Below, piece by piece: positions 9,281 to 20,743 of a stretch of DNA of 64,000 nt; position 1 is the first letter of the stretch, and every line of letters begins with the position of its first letter. A program made the position numbers and the translations under genes. Under the pieces are notes generated by a model. The model had not been told where the DNA came from, did no database searches, and worked only from the letters and a program-made list of their open reading frames with translations. This stretch comes from Ottowia beijingensis (GTDB lineage: Bacteria; Pseudomonadota; Gammaproteobacteria; Burkholderiales; Burkholderiaceae_C). Location of the stretch: positions 3,162,001 to 3,226,000 of the forward strand of contig NZ_JACCKX010000001.1 in NCBI RefSeq assembly GCF_013423955.1, written 5' to 3'.

Positions 9281-11059
9281 ATGGAAATCTCCAAAGCCGA
9301 ACTCAAATCGGCCGCCGCCGCATCCGCCGGCAGCGACTCCTCCGAACTCCGTGGTGCTGAAATCCTCGTCAAGGCCCTGCAGGCCGAGGGCGTGAAATTC
9401 GTCTGGGGCTACCCCGGCGGCGCAGCGCTGCACATCTACGACGCGTTCTACAGGCAGGACACCATCCAGCACGTGCTGGTGCGCCACGAGCAGGCCGCCG
9501 TGCACGCCGCCGACGGCTTTGCGCGCGCCACGGGTGACGTGGGCGTGGCGCTGGTCACCTCCGGCCCCGGCGTCACCAACGCCATCACCGGCATCGCCAC
9601 CGCCTACATGGATTCGATTCCGCTGGTGGTCATCACCGGCCAGGTCTCCACCACCGCCATCGGGCAGGACGCCTTCCAGGAATGCGACACCGTGGGCATC
9701 ACGCGCCCCATCGTCAAGCACAACTTCCTGGTCAAGGACGCGCACGACATGGCCGAGGTGATGAAGAAGGCCTTCCACATCGCGCGCTCGGGCCGCCCCG
9801 GCCCGGTGGTGGTGGACGTGCCGAAGGACGTGTCGTTCAACAAGGTGCCCTACAAGGGCTACCCCGAGAGCGTGGAAATGCGCTCGTACAACCCGGTGCG
9901 CAAGGGCCACAGCGGCCAGATCCGCAAGGCGCTGCAGCTGCTGATGAGCGCCAAGCGCCCCTACATCTACACCGGCGGCGGCGTGCTGCTGGCCAATGCG
10001 ACGGACGAACTGCGCGCCCTGGTCGATCTGCTCAACTACCCGGTCACCAACACGCTGATGGGCCTGGGCGCCTTCCCGGCCACCGACCGGCGCTTTGTCG
10101 GCATGCTGGGCATGCACGGCACCTGGGAAGCCAACAACGCCATGCAGAACTGCGACGTGCTGCTGGCCGTGGGCGCCCGCTTCGACGACCGCGTGATCGG
10201 CAACCCCAAGCACTTCGCGCAGAACGAGCGCAAGATCATCCACATCGACATCGACCCGTCCAGCATCTCCAAGCGCGTGAAGGTCGACGTGCCCATCGTC
10301 GGCGACGTGAAAGACGTGCTGACCGAGATGATCGGCATGATCCGCGAAGCCGGCAGCAAGCCCGATGAGGCCGCGCTGGCCGACTGGTGGAAGACCATTG
10401 AGGGCTGGCGCAGCCGCGACTGCCTGAAGTACGACCGCGCCAACACCGACGTCATCAAGCCGCAGAAGGTCATCGAGACGCTGTGGGATATGACCAAGGA
10501 CGCCGATGCCTACGTCACGTCCGACGTCGGCCAGCACCAGATGTGGGCAGCGCAGTTCTACAAGTTCAACGAGCCGCGCCGCTGGATCAACTCCGGCGGC
10601 CTGGGCACCATGGGCGTGGGCATTCCCTACGCCATGGGCATCAAGCTGGCCAAACCCGAGAGCGAGGTGTATTGCGTGACGGGCGAGGGTTCGGTGCAGA
10701 TGTGCATCCAGGAGCTGTCCACCTGCCTGCAGTACAACACGCCGATCAAGATTCTGGCGCTGAACAACCGCTACCTGGGCATGGTGCGCCAGTGGCAGGA
10801 GATCGAATACTCCGGCCGCTACAGCCACAGCTACATGGACGCGCTGCCCAACTTCGTGAAGCTGGCCGAGGCCTATGGCCACGTCGGCATGCTGATCGAG
10901 CGGCCGCAGGACGTGGAGCCGGCGCTGCGCGAGGCGCGCAAGCTCAAGGACCGCACCGTGTTCATGGACTTCCGCACCGACCCGACGGAAAACGTCTTCC
11001 CCATGGTGCAGGCTGGCAAGGGCATCACCGAGATGCTGCTGGGGGTGGAAGACCTTTGA
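9281..11059 (+). CDS. ilvB: Acetolactate synthase large subunit (AHAS I/III type)
   Basis: This 592-residue ThDP enzyme condenses pyruvate with pyruvate or 2-oxobutyrate, the first common step to Val, Leu and Ile. The N-terminal ThDP domain has [16 protein letters not shown] and the catalytic Glu in [20 protein letters not shown]/central domain follows. The C-terminal PP domain has [33 protein letters not shown] and the metal-binding [11 protein letters not shown]...NN. About 25 residues precede the usual family start. The frame is intact. ilvH and ilvC follow in order on the same strand. Confidence 0.96.
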   Translation: MEISKAELKSAAAASAGSDSSELRGAEILVKALQAEGVKFVWGYPGGAALHIYDAFYRQDTIQHVLVRHEQAAVHAADGFARATGDVGVALVTSGPGVTNAITGIATAYMDSIPLVVITGQVSTTAIGQDAFQECDTVGITRPIVKHNFLVKDAHDMAEVMKKAFHIARSGRPGPVVVDVPKDVSFNKVPYKGYPESVEMRSYNPVRKGHSGQIRKALQLLMSAKRPYIYTGGGVLLANATDELRALVDLLNYPVTNTLMGLGAFPATDRRFVGMLGMHGTWEANNAMQNCDVLLAVGARFDDRVIGNPKHFAQNERKIIHIDIDPSSISKRVKVDVPIVGDVKDVLTEMIGMIREAGSKPDEAALADWWKTIEGWRSRDCLKYDRANTDVIKPQKVIETLWDMTKDADAYVTSDVGQHQMWAAQFYKFNEPRRWINSGGLGTMGVGIPYAMGIKLAKPESEVYCVTGEGSVQMCIQELSTCLQYNTPIKILALNNRYLGMVRQWQEIEYSGRYSHSYMDALPNFVKLAEAYGHVGMLIERPQDVEPALREARKLKDRTVFMDFRTDPTENVFPMVQAGKGITEMLLGVEDL

Positions 11060-11100
11060 AGCGATGGCGCATCCGGCTGGCGCATGCATGCCGGGCGCTC

Positions 11101-11196
11101 ATTAATTCATAGTTGGTTGCGCTTGTCCAGCAAGGGTTTCAAGAGAAAATAGTATGAAATCCTTTGCTTACGGGCGCAAGCAGCTATATTTTTAAT
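11101..11196. repeat. R1 palindromic dispersed element
   Basis: It has ATTAAT...TTTAAT ends, arms GTTGGTTGCGCTTG and GCGCAAGCAGCT, and an inner GTTTCA/TGAAATCC pair. It occupies the ilvB-ilvH gap and, as RNA, would form a long stem within the ilvBHC message. Confidence 0.85.
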
Positions 11197-11282
11197 ATCA
11201 ATCAGATTTCCCCAGACGAATCTATTGCCCGCCAAGCCCGCCGCTTACCGGCTGCGGGGAGGGCGGCGAGAAGAGGAATCCC

Positions 11283-11774
11283 ATGAAACACATCATTGCC
11301 GTTCTGATCGAAAACGAAGCGGGCGCGCTGTCCCGCGTGGTGGGGCTGTTCTCGGCCCGTGGCTACAACATCGAATCGCTCATCGTCGCGCCGACCGAGG
11401 ACGAAAGCCTCTCGCGCATGACGATCCAGACGCGCGGCTCCGACGAGGTGATCGAGCAGATCACCAAGCACCTGAACCGCCTGATCGAGGTGGTGAAGGT
11501 GGTCGACCTGACCGAAGGCGCCTACATCGAGCGCGAGCACATGATGGTGAAGGTGCGCGCCGTCGGCAAGGAGCGCGAGGAGATGAAGCGCATGGTCGAC
11601 ATCTTCCGCGGCCACATCATCGACGTGACCGACAAGAGCTACACCATCGAGTTGACGGGCGACCAGACCAAGCACGACGCCTTCCTGAACGCCATCGACA
11701 AGTCGGCCATCCTGGAAACCGTGCGCACCGGCGCCAGCGGCATCGGGCGCGGCGAGCGACTGTTGAGGATTTGA
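11283..11774 (+). CDS. ilvH: Acetolactate synthase small (regulatory) subunit
   Basis: This 163-residue ACT-domain protein stimulates the large subunit and confers valine feedback inhibition. The ACT domain opens MKHIIAVLIENEAGALSRVV followed by FSARGYNIESL; the second half has VDIFRGHIIDVTDKSYTIEL and ends with GERLLRI. The length and start are typical. An AGAGGAATCCC ribosome site precedes the ATG. Confidence 0.96.
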   Translation: MKHIIAVLIENEAGALSRVVGLFSARGYNIESLIVAPTEDESLSRMTIQTRGSDEVIEQITKHLNRLIEVVKVVDLTEGAYIEREHMMVKVRAVGKEREEMKRMVDIFRGHIIDVTDKSYTIELTGDQTKHDAFLNAIDKSAILETVRTGASGIGRGERLLRI

Positions 11775-11832
11775 GGCTGCAGCGCCCACCTGACGGGCGC
11801 TGTAAGCTCATGTTTATATAGCAATCAAGTGA

Positions 11833-12864
<1,032 letters not shown>

Positions 12865-12893
12865 TCGCTGAACCGATCACTGCAGTGATGCGG

Positions 12894-12921
12894 ACGAAGG
12901 CCACGCTCGCGTGGCCTTCGT
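12894..12921 (+). terminator. Terminator-like hairpin after ilvC
   Basis: ACGAAGGCCACG (12894-12905) pairs with CGTGGCCTTCGT (12910-12921), a perfect 12-bp stem with a 4-base loop. Only a weak T-rich tail follows. It ends the ilvBHC unit. Confidence 0.75.
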
Positions 12922-12975
12922 CGTTAAAGCGATTCGTTACACTGAGGTGATGCCGGCTGGAAGTGCCGGTCGATA

Positions 12976-13028
12976 CTCATTTATTTGTAGCTGCTCGTGC
13001 TTGACTGGCGGGCGCAAAACCCGATTTG
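12976..13028. repeat. Partial R1 element before pssA
   Basis: The text TTATTTGTAGCTGCTCGTGC followed by TTGACTGGCGGGCGC resembles one arm of R1. The opposite arm is missing. It runs up to the pssA start codon. Confidence 0.6.
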
Positions 13029-13912
13029 ATGACTGATCCACAGCGTTCCCAGCCCTCCGGTGCCGACGAGCCGGCGCCCGTCGTGCGCCGCCGTCGCAAG
13101 GGCATCTACGTGCTGCCCAACCTGTTCACGCTGGCCGCGCTGTTCGGCGGTTTCTACGGCATCGTGATGGCGATGAACGGGCGCTTCGACCTGGCCACCA
13201 CCGGCATCTTCGCCGCCATGGTGCTCGACAGCCTGGACGGTCGCGTGGCGCGCATGACCGGCACGCAAAGCGCCTTCGGCGAGCAGATGGACTCGCTGGC
13301 CGACATGGTCAGCTTCGGCGCCGCGCCCGCGCTGCTGGCGTATGAATGGGCGCTGCGCCCGCTGGGCCGCTGGGGCTGGATCGCCGCCTTCGTCTACTGC
13401 GCCTGCGCGGCGCTGCGGCTGGCGCGCTTCAACGTCAACACCTCGGTGGTCGACAAGCGCTTTTTCCAGGGCCTGCCCTCGCCGGCCGCGGCCGCGCTGG
13501 TGGCGGGCTTCATCTGGCTGACCAGCGCCATGCTGATCGCGCACCGCGAGGTGCCGCTGTTCCGCGCGCTGATGTCGGTGTTCGGCGGCGAGCCGATTGC
13601 CCGCGCCGACCTGGCGTGGACCACCTTTGCCGTCACCCTGTTCGCCGGCCTGACGATGGTCACCAACATTCCGTACTACAGCTTCAAGGATTTCGGCGGC
13701 CGGCGCAGCGTGCCCTTCGTGGTGCTGGTGCTGGTGGCGCTGCTGTTCGCGGTGATCAGCATCGAGCCGGCCACCATGCTGTTCGTGCTGTTCGTGGGCT
13801 ATGCGCTGTCGGGCTACGTCATCTACGCGTGGCGGCGCGCCAAGGGCAGCACGCCAGCATCGTCAGCACCTCGACCGACGAGCCCGACGAGCGCGGGCTG
13901 CACGAGGACTGA
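13029..13912 (+). CDS. pssA: CDP-diacylglycerol-serine O-phosphatidyltransferase (one apparent frameshift)
   Basis: This integral membrane enzyme makes phosphatidylserine, the precursor of phosphatidylethanolamine. The CDP-alcohol phosphotransferase motif is clear: AAMVLDSLDGRVARMTGTQS, then FGEQMDSLADMVSFG (D-G-R-A...G...D...D). About seven hydrophobic segments follow. After YVIYAWRRAKG the frame must shift near 13847 to read HASIVSTSTDEPDERGLHED and stop at 13912; otherwise a nonsense tail runs to 13979. The 884-nt span is one short of a codon multiple. It sits between ilvC and leuA, a common Burkholderiales order. Confidence 0.92.
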
Positions 13913-13975
13913 AGCGCCGCTGGTGAAACCACCAACGTGCGCCCGCGGCATTTCCTGTGCTACATTTCTTCCCCT

Positions 13976-14029
13976 ATGAACAAGTCGCTGGCTCTACTAC
14001 TGGCAACGCCGAACGGGCGGGATCAGTAG
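13976..14029 (+). CDS. leuL: Leucine operon leader peptide (17 codons)
   Basis: A short frame reads [17 protein letters not shown] and stops at TAG 14027-14029. Leucine codons cluster as CTG GCT CTA CTA CTG, including two CTA codons that are rare in G+C-rich genomes. Twenty-one bases beyond the stop is a strong T-tailed hairpin, and leuA starts 112 bp downstream. This is the classic layout of leucine-responsive transcription attenuation: ribosome stalling at Leu codons would favour an antiterminator. I saw no strong ribosome site beyond a pyrimidine-rich stretch before the ATG. Confidence 0.78.
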   Translation: MNKSLALLLATPNGRDQ

Positions 14030-14050
14030 CGCGCGCGACTTTTTCCTGTA

Positions 14051-14083
14051 AAGGCCCGTTTGCACCTGCAGCGGGCCTTTTTG
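14051..14083 (+). terminator. Attenuator terminator upstream of leuA
   Basis: AAGGCCCG (14051-14058) pairs with CGGGCCTT (14072-14079) and is followed by TTTTG. It lies between the Leu-rich leader peptide and leuA. Confidence 0.82.
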
Positions 14084-14140
14084 TTCTTGAACGTTTTTCG
14101 CTCGCAGGTCCTCACCTCATCGTTTATCTGGAGAACCCCA

Positions 14141-15678
14141 TGACCGACAAGCTCATCATCTTCGACACCACCTTGCGCGACGGCGAGCAGTCGCCCGGCG
14201 CCAGCATGACGCGCGACGAGAAGCTGCGCATTGCGCGCCAGCTCGAGCGCCTGAAGGTGGACGTGATCGAGGCCGGCTTCGCGGCATCGTCGAACGGCGA
14301 CTTCGAGTGCGTCAAGGCCATCGCCGAGGCGATCAAGGATTCGACGGTGTGCTCGCTCTCGCGCGCCAACGACCGCGACATCGCCCGCGCCGCCGAGGCG
14401 CTGAAGGGCGCCAACCGCGGCCGCATCCACACCTTCATCGCCACCAGCCCGCTGCACATGGAGAAGAAGCTGCGCATGACGCCCGACGAGGTGTTCGAGC
14501 AGGCCAAGCTGGCCGTGCGCTTCGCGCGCAACCTGATGGGCGACATCGAGTTCAGCGCCGAGGACGGCTACCGCAGCGACATCGACTTCCTGGCCCGCAT
14601 CTGCGAGGCCGTGATCAAGGAGGGCGCCACCACCATCAACATCCCCGACACCGTGGGCTACGCCATCCCCGAGCTGTACGGCAACTTCATCAAGACCCTG
14701 CGCGAGAAAGTGCCCAACAGCGACCAGGCCATCTGGTCGGTGCACTGCCACAACGACCTGGGCATGGCCGTGGCCAACAGCCTGGCCGGCGTGAAGGTGG
14801 GCGGCGCGCGGCAGGTGGAGTGCACCATCAACGGCCTGGGCGAGCGCGCCGGCAACTGCTCGCTCGAAGAAATCGTGATGGCGGTGAAGACGCGCAAGGA
14901 CTACTTCGGCCTGGAAGTGGGCATCGACACCTCGCAGATCGTGCCGGCCAGCAAGATGGTCAGCTCGGTCACCGGCTTCGTGGTGCAGCCCAACAAGGCC
15001 GTGGTGGGCGCCAACGCCTTCGCGCACGCCAGCGGCATCCACCAGGACGGCGTGCTGAAGGCGCGCGACACCTACGAGATCATGCGCGCCGAAGACGTGG
15101 GCTGGAGCGCCAACAAGATCGTGCTGGGCAAGCTCAGCGGCCGCAACGCCTTCAAGCAGCGCCTGCAGGAACTGGGCGTGATGCTCGAATCCGAGGGCGA
15201 GATCATGGCCGCGTTCGCCAAGTTCAAGGAACTGGCCGACCGCAAGAGCGAGATCTTCGACGAAGACATCCTGGCACTGGTGGGCGACGAGAGCGTGACC
15301 GCCGAGAAGGAGCACTACGGTTTCATCTCGCTGGCGCAGCACAGCGAAACCGGCGAGATGCCGCAGGCCGAGATCGTGTTCACCGTGGGCGGCGACGAGG
15401 TGCGCGGGCAGTCACAGGGCAACGGCCCGGTGGATGCATCGTTGAAAGCCATCGAGTCGCACGTGCAAAGCGGGGCCGAAATGGTGCTGTATTCGGTCAA
15501 CGCCATCAGCGGTTCGACCGAGAGCCAGGGCGAGGTCACGGTGCGGCTGCAAAGCTCGGGCCGGGTGGTCAATGGTGTGGGGGCCGACCCCGACATCATC
15601 GTCGCGTCTGCGAAGGCATATCTGAGTGCCCTCAACAAGTTACACGACAAATCTGACCGTGTGGCGGCACAAGGCTGA
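14141..15678 (+). CDS. leuA: 2-isopropylmalate synthase
   Basis: This 512-residue enzyme condenses acetyl-CoA with 2-oxoisovalerate, the committed step to leucine. The start [20 protein letters not shown] contains the DTTLRDGEQ motif. Other motifs are [25 protein letters not shown], the metal-binding [13 protein letters not shown] and [13 protein letters not shown]. The C-terminal regulatory domain (about 390-512) is complete, so leucine feedback inhibition is expected. The frame is intact. Expression is likely attenuated by the upstream leader peptide. Confidence 0.96.
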
Positions 15679-15711
15679 TATTGCCACTGTTATTTAACAC
15701 AGTGCCTTAGG

Positions 15712-15746
15712 AAAGGGATGCAAGTCAATGATATTGCATCCCTTTT
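15712..15746 (+). terminator. Rho-independent terminator after leuA
   Basis: AAAGGGATGCAA pairs with TTGCATCCCTTT and is followed by more T residues. A second small palindrome, CACTGT/ACAGTG, lies just upstream at 15685-15704. Confidence 0.88.
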
Positions 15747-15798
15747 TCTGTTTCAGTACACTTGCTCGCCATTGGTGGTTCTGGTTTGGGGAAAAGCG

Positions 15799-17126
15799 AT
15801 GCGTGGTGCGCTCAGACAACGGTTGGCGCCTTGGTGGCGTGGGGTGGGCCTGGCTTCTGCAGGTCTGGTGCTGAGCCTCGCCGTGCTGGTGCCGGCCACG
15901 GCCGCGCCGGCCAAGAAACCGGCCAAAGCCGCCGAAACCCGCGCATCCGCCAAGGCCAAGTCGGCGGCGGCGGCGGCGCCCAAGGCTGCAGCCCAAAAAC
16001 GACCAAGGCCGACGCACGCGGCAAGAAGGAAGCGCCGGCGCGCCAAGCGGCGGCCAAAGGCAAGGGCGGCAAGGCCGAGGCAACGACCGCCAAGGCGGGC
16101 CCGCGCGGGCAGAAATCCGGCCAACGCAACGTGGCCCAGCGCCAGGGCGGCAAGCAGCAGGTGGCGCGCGGCAAGGAGCGCGTGCAGCGCACCTTGGCGG
16201 CCAAGAACAATCGCGCCGAAGAGCGGGTCACCCGCGTGGCCGCCCAGGAAACCCGCCTGTCGCTGCGCCCGGTGGCGGCCCATGCGCCGCAAGAGGTGCG
16301 CCCGGCGCGCCTGTCGTTCGGCCAGATGGCCGGCCTGCGGGCGGTGGACGACCCGCTGGAGCTGAAATCCAGCGTGGCGCTGGTGATGGACCAGGATTCG
16401 CACGAGGTGCTGTTCAGCAAGAACGACCACGCCGTGCTGCCCATCGCCTCGCTCACCAAGCTGATGACCGGGCTGATCGTGTCCGACGCGCGCCTGCCGC
16501 TGGACGAGATGATCACCATCACCGAGGAAGACATCGACACCGAGAAGGGCAGCCGCTCGCGCCTGGCCGTCGGCACCACGCTGACGCGCGGCGAGCTGAT
16601 GCACCTGGCCCTGATGTCGAGCGAGAACCGCGCCGCGCACGCGCTGGGCCGCACCTTTCCGGGTGGCCTGCAGCGCTTCGTCGGCCTGATGAACGCGCGC
16701 GCCATCATGCTGGGCATGAAGGACACGCGCTACGTGGAGCCCACGGGCCTGTCCAGTGGCAACCGCTCCAGCGCGTTCGACCTGGCCACGCTGGTGAACA
16801 CCGCGTCGCAGGATCCGCTGCTGCGCCAGTTGTCCACCTCGCACGGTTACGAGGTGGCCGTGGGCAGCCGCGTGCTGCAGTACAACAACACCAACCGCCT
16901 GGTGCACAGCCCCGACTGGCGCATCGGGTTGCAGAAGACCGGCTACATCTCCGAGGCCGGCCAGTGCCTGGTGATGCAGGCGCAGGTGGCGGGCCGCAAG
17001 CTGATCATGGTGTTCCTGGATTCCAGCGGCAAGTACAGCCGCCTGGCCGACGCCGAGCGCGTGCGCCGCTGGGTGGAGGAGCAGCGCCCACTCACCACCG
17101 CCGCCGGCAATGCCTACGCTGGTTGA
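15799..17126 (+). CDS. pbpG: D-alanyl-D-alanine endopeptidase/carboxypeptidase, PbpG type (one apparent frameshift)
   Basis: This is an exported S11 peptidase acting on peptidoglycan cross-links. A signal peptide (GLVLSLAVLVPATAAPA) is followed by about 150 residues of Lys/Ala-rich low-complexity linker. The catalytic domain then shows the SxxK motif IASLTKLM, SxN in LMSSENRAA and KTG in GLQKTGYI. The linker is broken near 15999 in an A run; one restored base joins signal and catalytic parts (span 1328 nt, one short). I chose the ATG at 15799 since the signal peptide begins there. Confidence 0.9.
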
Positions 17127-17215
17127 GTTGCTAGTCGCTATTTTATTAATAGCTTTTGGCGCTTGATGGGCGCAGTTTTCAGTCCAATATCATCCAAAAA
17201 TGAAGGCGGGCGCCC

Positions 17216-17998
17216 TCAGGCGCGCTCGTCGTGGCCGAGGGCGATCGAGATCTGCTGCGCCGTCTGCTTGAGCTTGCCGAGCCAGGCGTCGTCCAGCCGG
17301 TCCGCGGGGGCCGAAATCGACAGGCCCGCCACCAGCTTGCCCTGGTCGTCGTAGATGCCGGCGGCCATGCAGCGCACGCCCAGCTCCAGCTCTTCGTTGT
17401 CGTGGGCCACGCCCGACTGGCGGGCCGAGATCAGTTCGCGTTCCAGCACCGGCAACTGCGTGATGCTGTTGCGCGTGTGCCCGGCCAGCCCGGTGCGCGT
17501 GGCGTAGGCGCGCACGCGCTGCAGCTCGTCGGCGGCCAGGAACAGCTTGCCGGTGGACGTGAGGTGCAGCGGCGCATGGCCACCGATGGCGCGCACCACC
17601 TGCATGCCGGAGCGCTCGCTGTAGGCGCGCTCGATGTAGACGATCTCGTCGCCCTGGCGCACGCTCAGGTTCACCGGCTGCTGGATCAGGCGGTGCAGCT
17701 CGCGCATGGGCGCCAGCGCGGCATCGCGCACCGACAGCCGCGCCTTCACCAGATTGCCCAGCTCCAGCAGGCGCATGCCCAGCCGGTAGCTGCCGGCCTC
17801 GGGCCGGTCGACGAAACGGCCGATGGTCAGGTCGTTCAGGATGCGGTGCGTGGTGGACGGGTGCAGGCCGGTCTGCTCGCTGATCTCCTTGAGCGACATC
17901 GGCTCCTGGCGCGACGCCAGCACGTCGATCAGCGCGAACATGCGCTCGATCACCTGGATGGTCGGCGTCTGGTGGGTGTCGGGGCGGGATCGGCGCAT
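17216..17998 (-). CDS. IclR family transcriptional regulator
   Basis: This intact 260-residue protein has an N-terminal winged helix (MSLKEISEQTGLHPSTTHRI then LNDLTIGRFVDR, about 35-65). The C-terminal IclR effector domain contains VYIERAYSERSGMQVVRAIG, HLTSTGKLFLA and GVRCMAAGIYDDQGKLVAGL. The ligand and target genes cannot be read from the sequence. It lies tail-to-tail with pbpG and 18 bp from the bpt stop on the same strand, so it might be co-transcribed with bpt-aat. Confidence 0.93.
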   Translation of the reverse strand: MRRSRPDTHQTPTIQVIERMFALIDVLASRQEPMSLKEISEQTGLHPSTTHRILNDLTIGRFVDRPEAGSYRLGMRLLELGNLVKARLSVRDAALAPMRELHRLIQQPVNLSVRQGDEIVYIERAYSERSGMQVVRAIGGHAPLHLTSTGKLFLAADELQRVRAYATRTGLAGHTRNSITQLPVLERELISARQSGVAHDNEELELGVRCMAAGIYDDQGKLVAGLSISAPADRLDDAWLGKLKQTAQQISIALGHDERA

Positions 17999-18016
17999 GC
18001 GAGGGCTCCGCGCGGC

Positions 18017-18782
18017 TCAGGCGGTGGGCGCCAGCAGTGCCGAGGCGCCGGTGGCGCGCCGCCACTGGCCCTGCTCCAGCCGCTCCAGCGGCTGAAAGCG
18101 CGCCTTGTAGGCCATCTTGCCGCTGCCCTCGATCCAGTAGCCCAGGTACACATAGGGCAGGTTCAGCGCCTGGGCCTGCTCGATCTGCCACAGGATACTG
18201 TAGGTGCCGTAGCTGGCGCGCGCATCGGGCTCATAGAAGGTATAGACGGCCGAGAGCCCGTCGTTCAGCACGTCGACGATGGACACGATGCGCAGGCGTC
18301 CCGGCGCGCCGTCCAAGCCTGGCTCGCGAAACTCCACCAGCCGCGAGTTGACGTTGCTCTGCAGCAGGAACTGGGTGTACTGGTCCACGCTGTCGTGGTC
18401 CATGCCGCCGCCGGTGTGGCGGCCGGACTGGTAGCGCAGGTAGAGCTGGTAGTGCTCGGGCACGTAGCCCAGCGAGCACGCGCACCTGCAGCCGGGCGTG
18501 CCGCGCGCGGGCGCGGCGCTGGCTGCGGTCGGGCTGGAACTGCTGCGCCAGCACCCGCACCGGCACGCAGGCGCTGCAGCCGTCGCAATAGGGGCGGTAG
18601 GTGAACATGCCGCTGCGCCGAAAGCCGCCCAGCACCAGGTCGGAATACGCGTCGTTGTTGATCAGGTGGCTGGGCGTGGCCACCTGCGAGCGCGCCAGCC
18701 GGCCCGGCAGGTAGCTGCACGGGTAGGGTGCCGTGGCGTAGAACTGCAGAGCCTGGAGCGGAAGATCCTTGAGGTGCGTCAC
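18017..18782 (-). CDS. bpt: Aspartate/glutamate leucyltransferase, N-end rule (apparent frameshift)
   Basis: Bpt adds Leu or Arg to N-terminal Asp/Glu of proteins, marking them for ClpAP. The N-terminal half has the cysteine cluster [20 protein letters not shown], and the C-terminal half has [20 protein letters not shown] and [20 protein letters not shown]. The halves are in different frames; the switch is near 18470-18485 and needs one extra base removed or two restored. The total length (about 255) is normal. Its start overlaps the aat stop by four bases, so the two transferases are coupled. Confidence 0.9.
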
Positions 18783-19543
18783 CGGTCAGCGGGGCTGGGA
18801 GGCATCAATGCGTTCCAGTATACGGGCTCGAAATGCCAGGCCGGTGCAGGCTGGGGCACCAGTGCCTGCACCGCGGCGGCGAAGTCGGCGCGGGGCATTT
18901 CGGCGGCGCCCATGAAGGCCAGGTGCGCCGTGTTCTGCTGGCAGTCGATCAGCGGCAGCCCGTGCCGGCGGCACAGCGCGACCAGGGCCGCCAGCGCGAT
19001 CTTCGAGCCATCGGGAACGTCGGTGAACATCGATTCGCCGAACACCGCGCGACCGACGCCGACGCAGTACAGGCCGGCGCACAGCCGCCCGTCGATCCAG
19101 GTCTCCACGCTGTGTGCGTGCCCGGCGCGGTGCAGCGCGGCGTAGGCGGCGCGCATCTCGGGGCCGATCCAGGTGCCCGACTGGCCACGCCGCCAGGCGC
19201 CGGCGCAGGCATCGATGACGGCATCGAACGCCGTGTCCACGCGGATCTCGCACGCGGCATCGGTGCGAAAGCGCTGGATTGCCTTGCGCAGCGAGCGGTG
19301 CAGCCGGAACTGCTGCACCTGCAGCACCATGCGCGGGTCGGGGCTCCACCACAGGATCGGCTCGCCCTCGCTGAACCAGGGAAAGATGGTGTTGGTGTAC
19401 GCCGCCACCAGCGTGGGCACGTCCAGCGCGCCGCCGGCGGCGATCAGCCCCGGCGCCGGCGAGCCTTCGGGCCAGGCCTGCGACAGCGGCGGAAACGGCT
19501 CGCCCGGTTGCAGCAGCGCCAGTGCCGGCCGCGGGTGGTTCAT
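18779..19543 (-). CDS. aat: Leucyl/phenylalanyl-tRNA-protein transferase
   Basis: This intact 254-residue protein transfers Leu/Phe from tRNA to proteins with N-terminal Lys/Arg. Signature segments are [55 protein letters not shown] and [10 protein letters not shown], with FIDCQ-like [17 protein letters not shown] near the end. Together with the overlapping bpt gene it supplies both branches of the bacterial N-degron pathway. Confidence 0.95.
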   Translation of the reverse strand: MNHPRPALALLQPGEPFPPLSQAWPEGSPAPGLIAAGGALDVPTLVAAYTNTIFPWFSEGEPILWWSPDPRMVLQVQQFRLHRSLRKAIQRFRTDAACEIRVDTAFDAVIDACAGAWRRGQSGTWIGPEMRAAYAALHRAGHAHSVETWIDGRLCAGLYCVGVGRAVFGESMFTDVPDGSKIALAALVALCRRHGLPLIDCQQNTAHLAFMGAAEMPRADFAAAVQALVPQPAPAWHFEPVYWNALMPPSPADR

Positions 19544-19552
19544 GGGGTGGCG

Positions 19553-20098
19553 TCAGGCAATGTCGACGTCGTGCACGCCGTACTGGCCGCGCCGGTGGTC
19601 GGCAAAGAAGCACTTCAGGGTTTCGCGCACGGTGGTAAAGGCCAGTTCGTCCCACGGCACCTCGTCCTCGGCGAACAGGCGCGCTTCCAGCGACTCCTGG
19701 CCCGGGTCGAACCGGTCGCTCAGCAGCCGGGCCAGATAGAACACATGCACTTGGCCGACGCGCGGGATGCTCATGGCGCTGAAGAAGGCGCCCATCTCCA
19801 CCTCGGCGCCAGCTTCCTCGGCAGTCTCGCGCGCGGCGCCCTGCACCATGGTCTCGCCCATTTCCATGAAGCCGGCCGGCAGCGTCCACTTGCCGTGGCG
19901 CGGCTCGATGGCGCGCTTGCACAGCAGCACCCGGTCGCCCAAGTAGGGCACGGTGCCCACCACCAGCAGCGGGTTCACGTAGTGGATGGTGCCGCACGCC
20001 GGGCACACCGCGCGCTCGCGCGTGTCGCCATCGTCGGGCACGCGGTATTCGACGGCCGTGCCGCAGCTGCGGCAATGCTGGATGGTGTGGCGATGCAT
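19553..20098 (-). CDS. NUDIX hydrolase with N-terminal zinc ribbon
   Basis: A four-cysteine zinc ribbon (HCRSCGTAVEYRV..., VCPACGTIHYVNP) opens this 181-residue protein. The NUDIX box is GFMEMGETMVQGAARETAEE followed by AGAEVE. This arrangement (zinc ribbon, YVNPLLVVG, NUDIX) resembles the NudC-like/ADP-ribose hydrolase group found widely in proteobacteria. The substrate is not assignable. I chose the ATG at 20098 (MHRHTIQHC), which starts right at the zinc ribbon; an upstream ATG would overlap the divergent marR start. Confidence 0.9.
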   Translation of the reverse strand: MHRHTIQHCRSCGTAVEYRVPDDGDTRERAVCPACGTIHYVNPLLVVGTVPYLGDRVLLCKRAIEPRHGKWTLPAGFMEMGETMVQGAARETAEEAGAEVEMGAFFSAMSIPRVGQVHVFYLARLLSDRFDPGQESLEARLFAEDEVPWDELAFTTVRETLKCFFADHRRGQYGVHDVDIA

Positions 20099-20144
20099 CG
20101 TTGCGGCAGTGTAGCCGGGGCGCTGGTGGCTACACTGGGCCACC

Positions 20145-20590
20145 ATGTCCAACCGCTTCGAGTTCGAACAGGCGCCGGGTCACCTGATCCGGCGTGCGCA
20201 CCAGATTTCCGTCGCCGTCTTCGCCGAGGAGGTGGGGGCGCACACGGTCACCCCGGTGCAGTTCGCGATTCTCAATGCGCTGCTGGAGCAGTCCGGCATC
20301 GACCAGATCACGCTGGCCCAGCGCGTGGCGTTCGATGCGGCCACCATCGGCTCGGTCATCGGCCGGCTGGAGCGCAGGGCTGGCTGCGCCGCCAGCCCGA
20401 CCAGGCCGACCGGCGGCGCAAGCTGCTGTGGCTGACCGCCGAGGGCGAGCAGGCCGCCGCCGCGCTGAAGCCCGTCGTTGAAACCGTGCAGCAGCGCATG
20501 CTGGCGCCGCTGAGCGCGCAGGAGCAGGCGCAACTGACGGCGCTGTTGCGCAAATTGGTCACGCATCACCCGCGCGGCCTGGCCACCTGA
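20145..20590 (+). CDS. MarR family transcriptional regulator (one apparent frameshift)
   Basis: The protein has about 148 residues once one base is restored. The first part reads FEFEQAPGHLIRRAHQISVA, TVTPVQFAILNALLEQSGID and QITLAQRVAFDAATIGSVIG then RLE, which is the MarR winged helix. Near 20376 the frame must change to give the wing GWLRRQPDQADRRRKLLWLT, then AEGEQAAA and the C-terminal dimer helix. The 446-nt span is one short. It is divergent from the NUDIX gene, which may be a target. The ligand is unknown. Confidence 0.88.
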
Positions 20591-20743
20591 CTGCGTCATG
20601 AGGCCGCGTCCTACAACCGTGCGCGGGGCGGTCTCGTTAAATCCTTAGCCGTGGCAGGGAATGCGGGTCAACCGCCGATTCACGCGCCGCCGTATCCGGA
20701 TCCGCCGCACGCGGATTCGCCCGCATCAAGAAAGGAAACTCGC

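Noticed and set aside
9682..10368. Long alternative-frame and antisense open frames inside ilvB, leuA, phaA and other GC-rich genes
   Set aside because: They mirror third-position G+C of the true genes, have Arg/Ala/Pro-biased composition and no family signatures.
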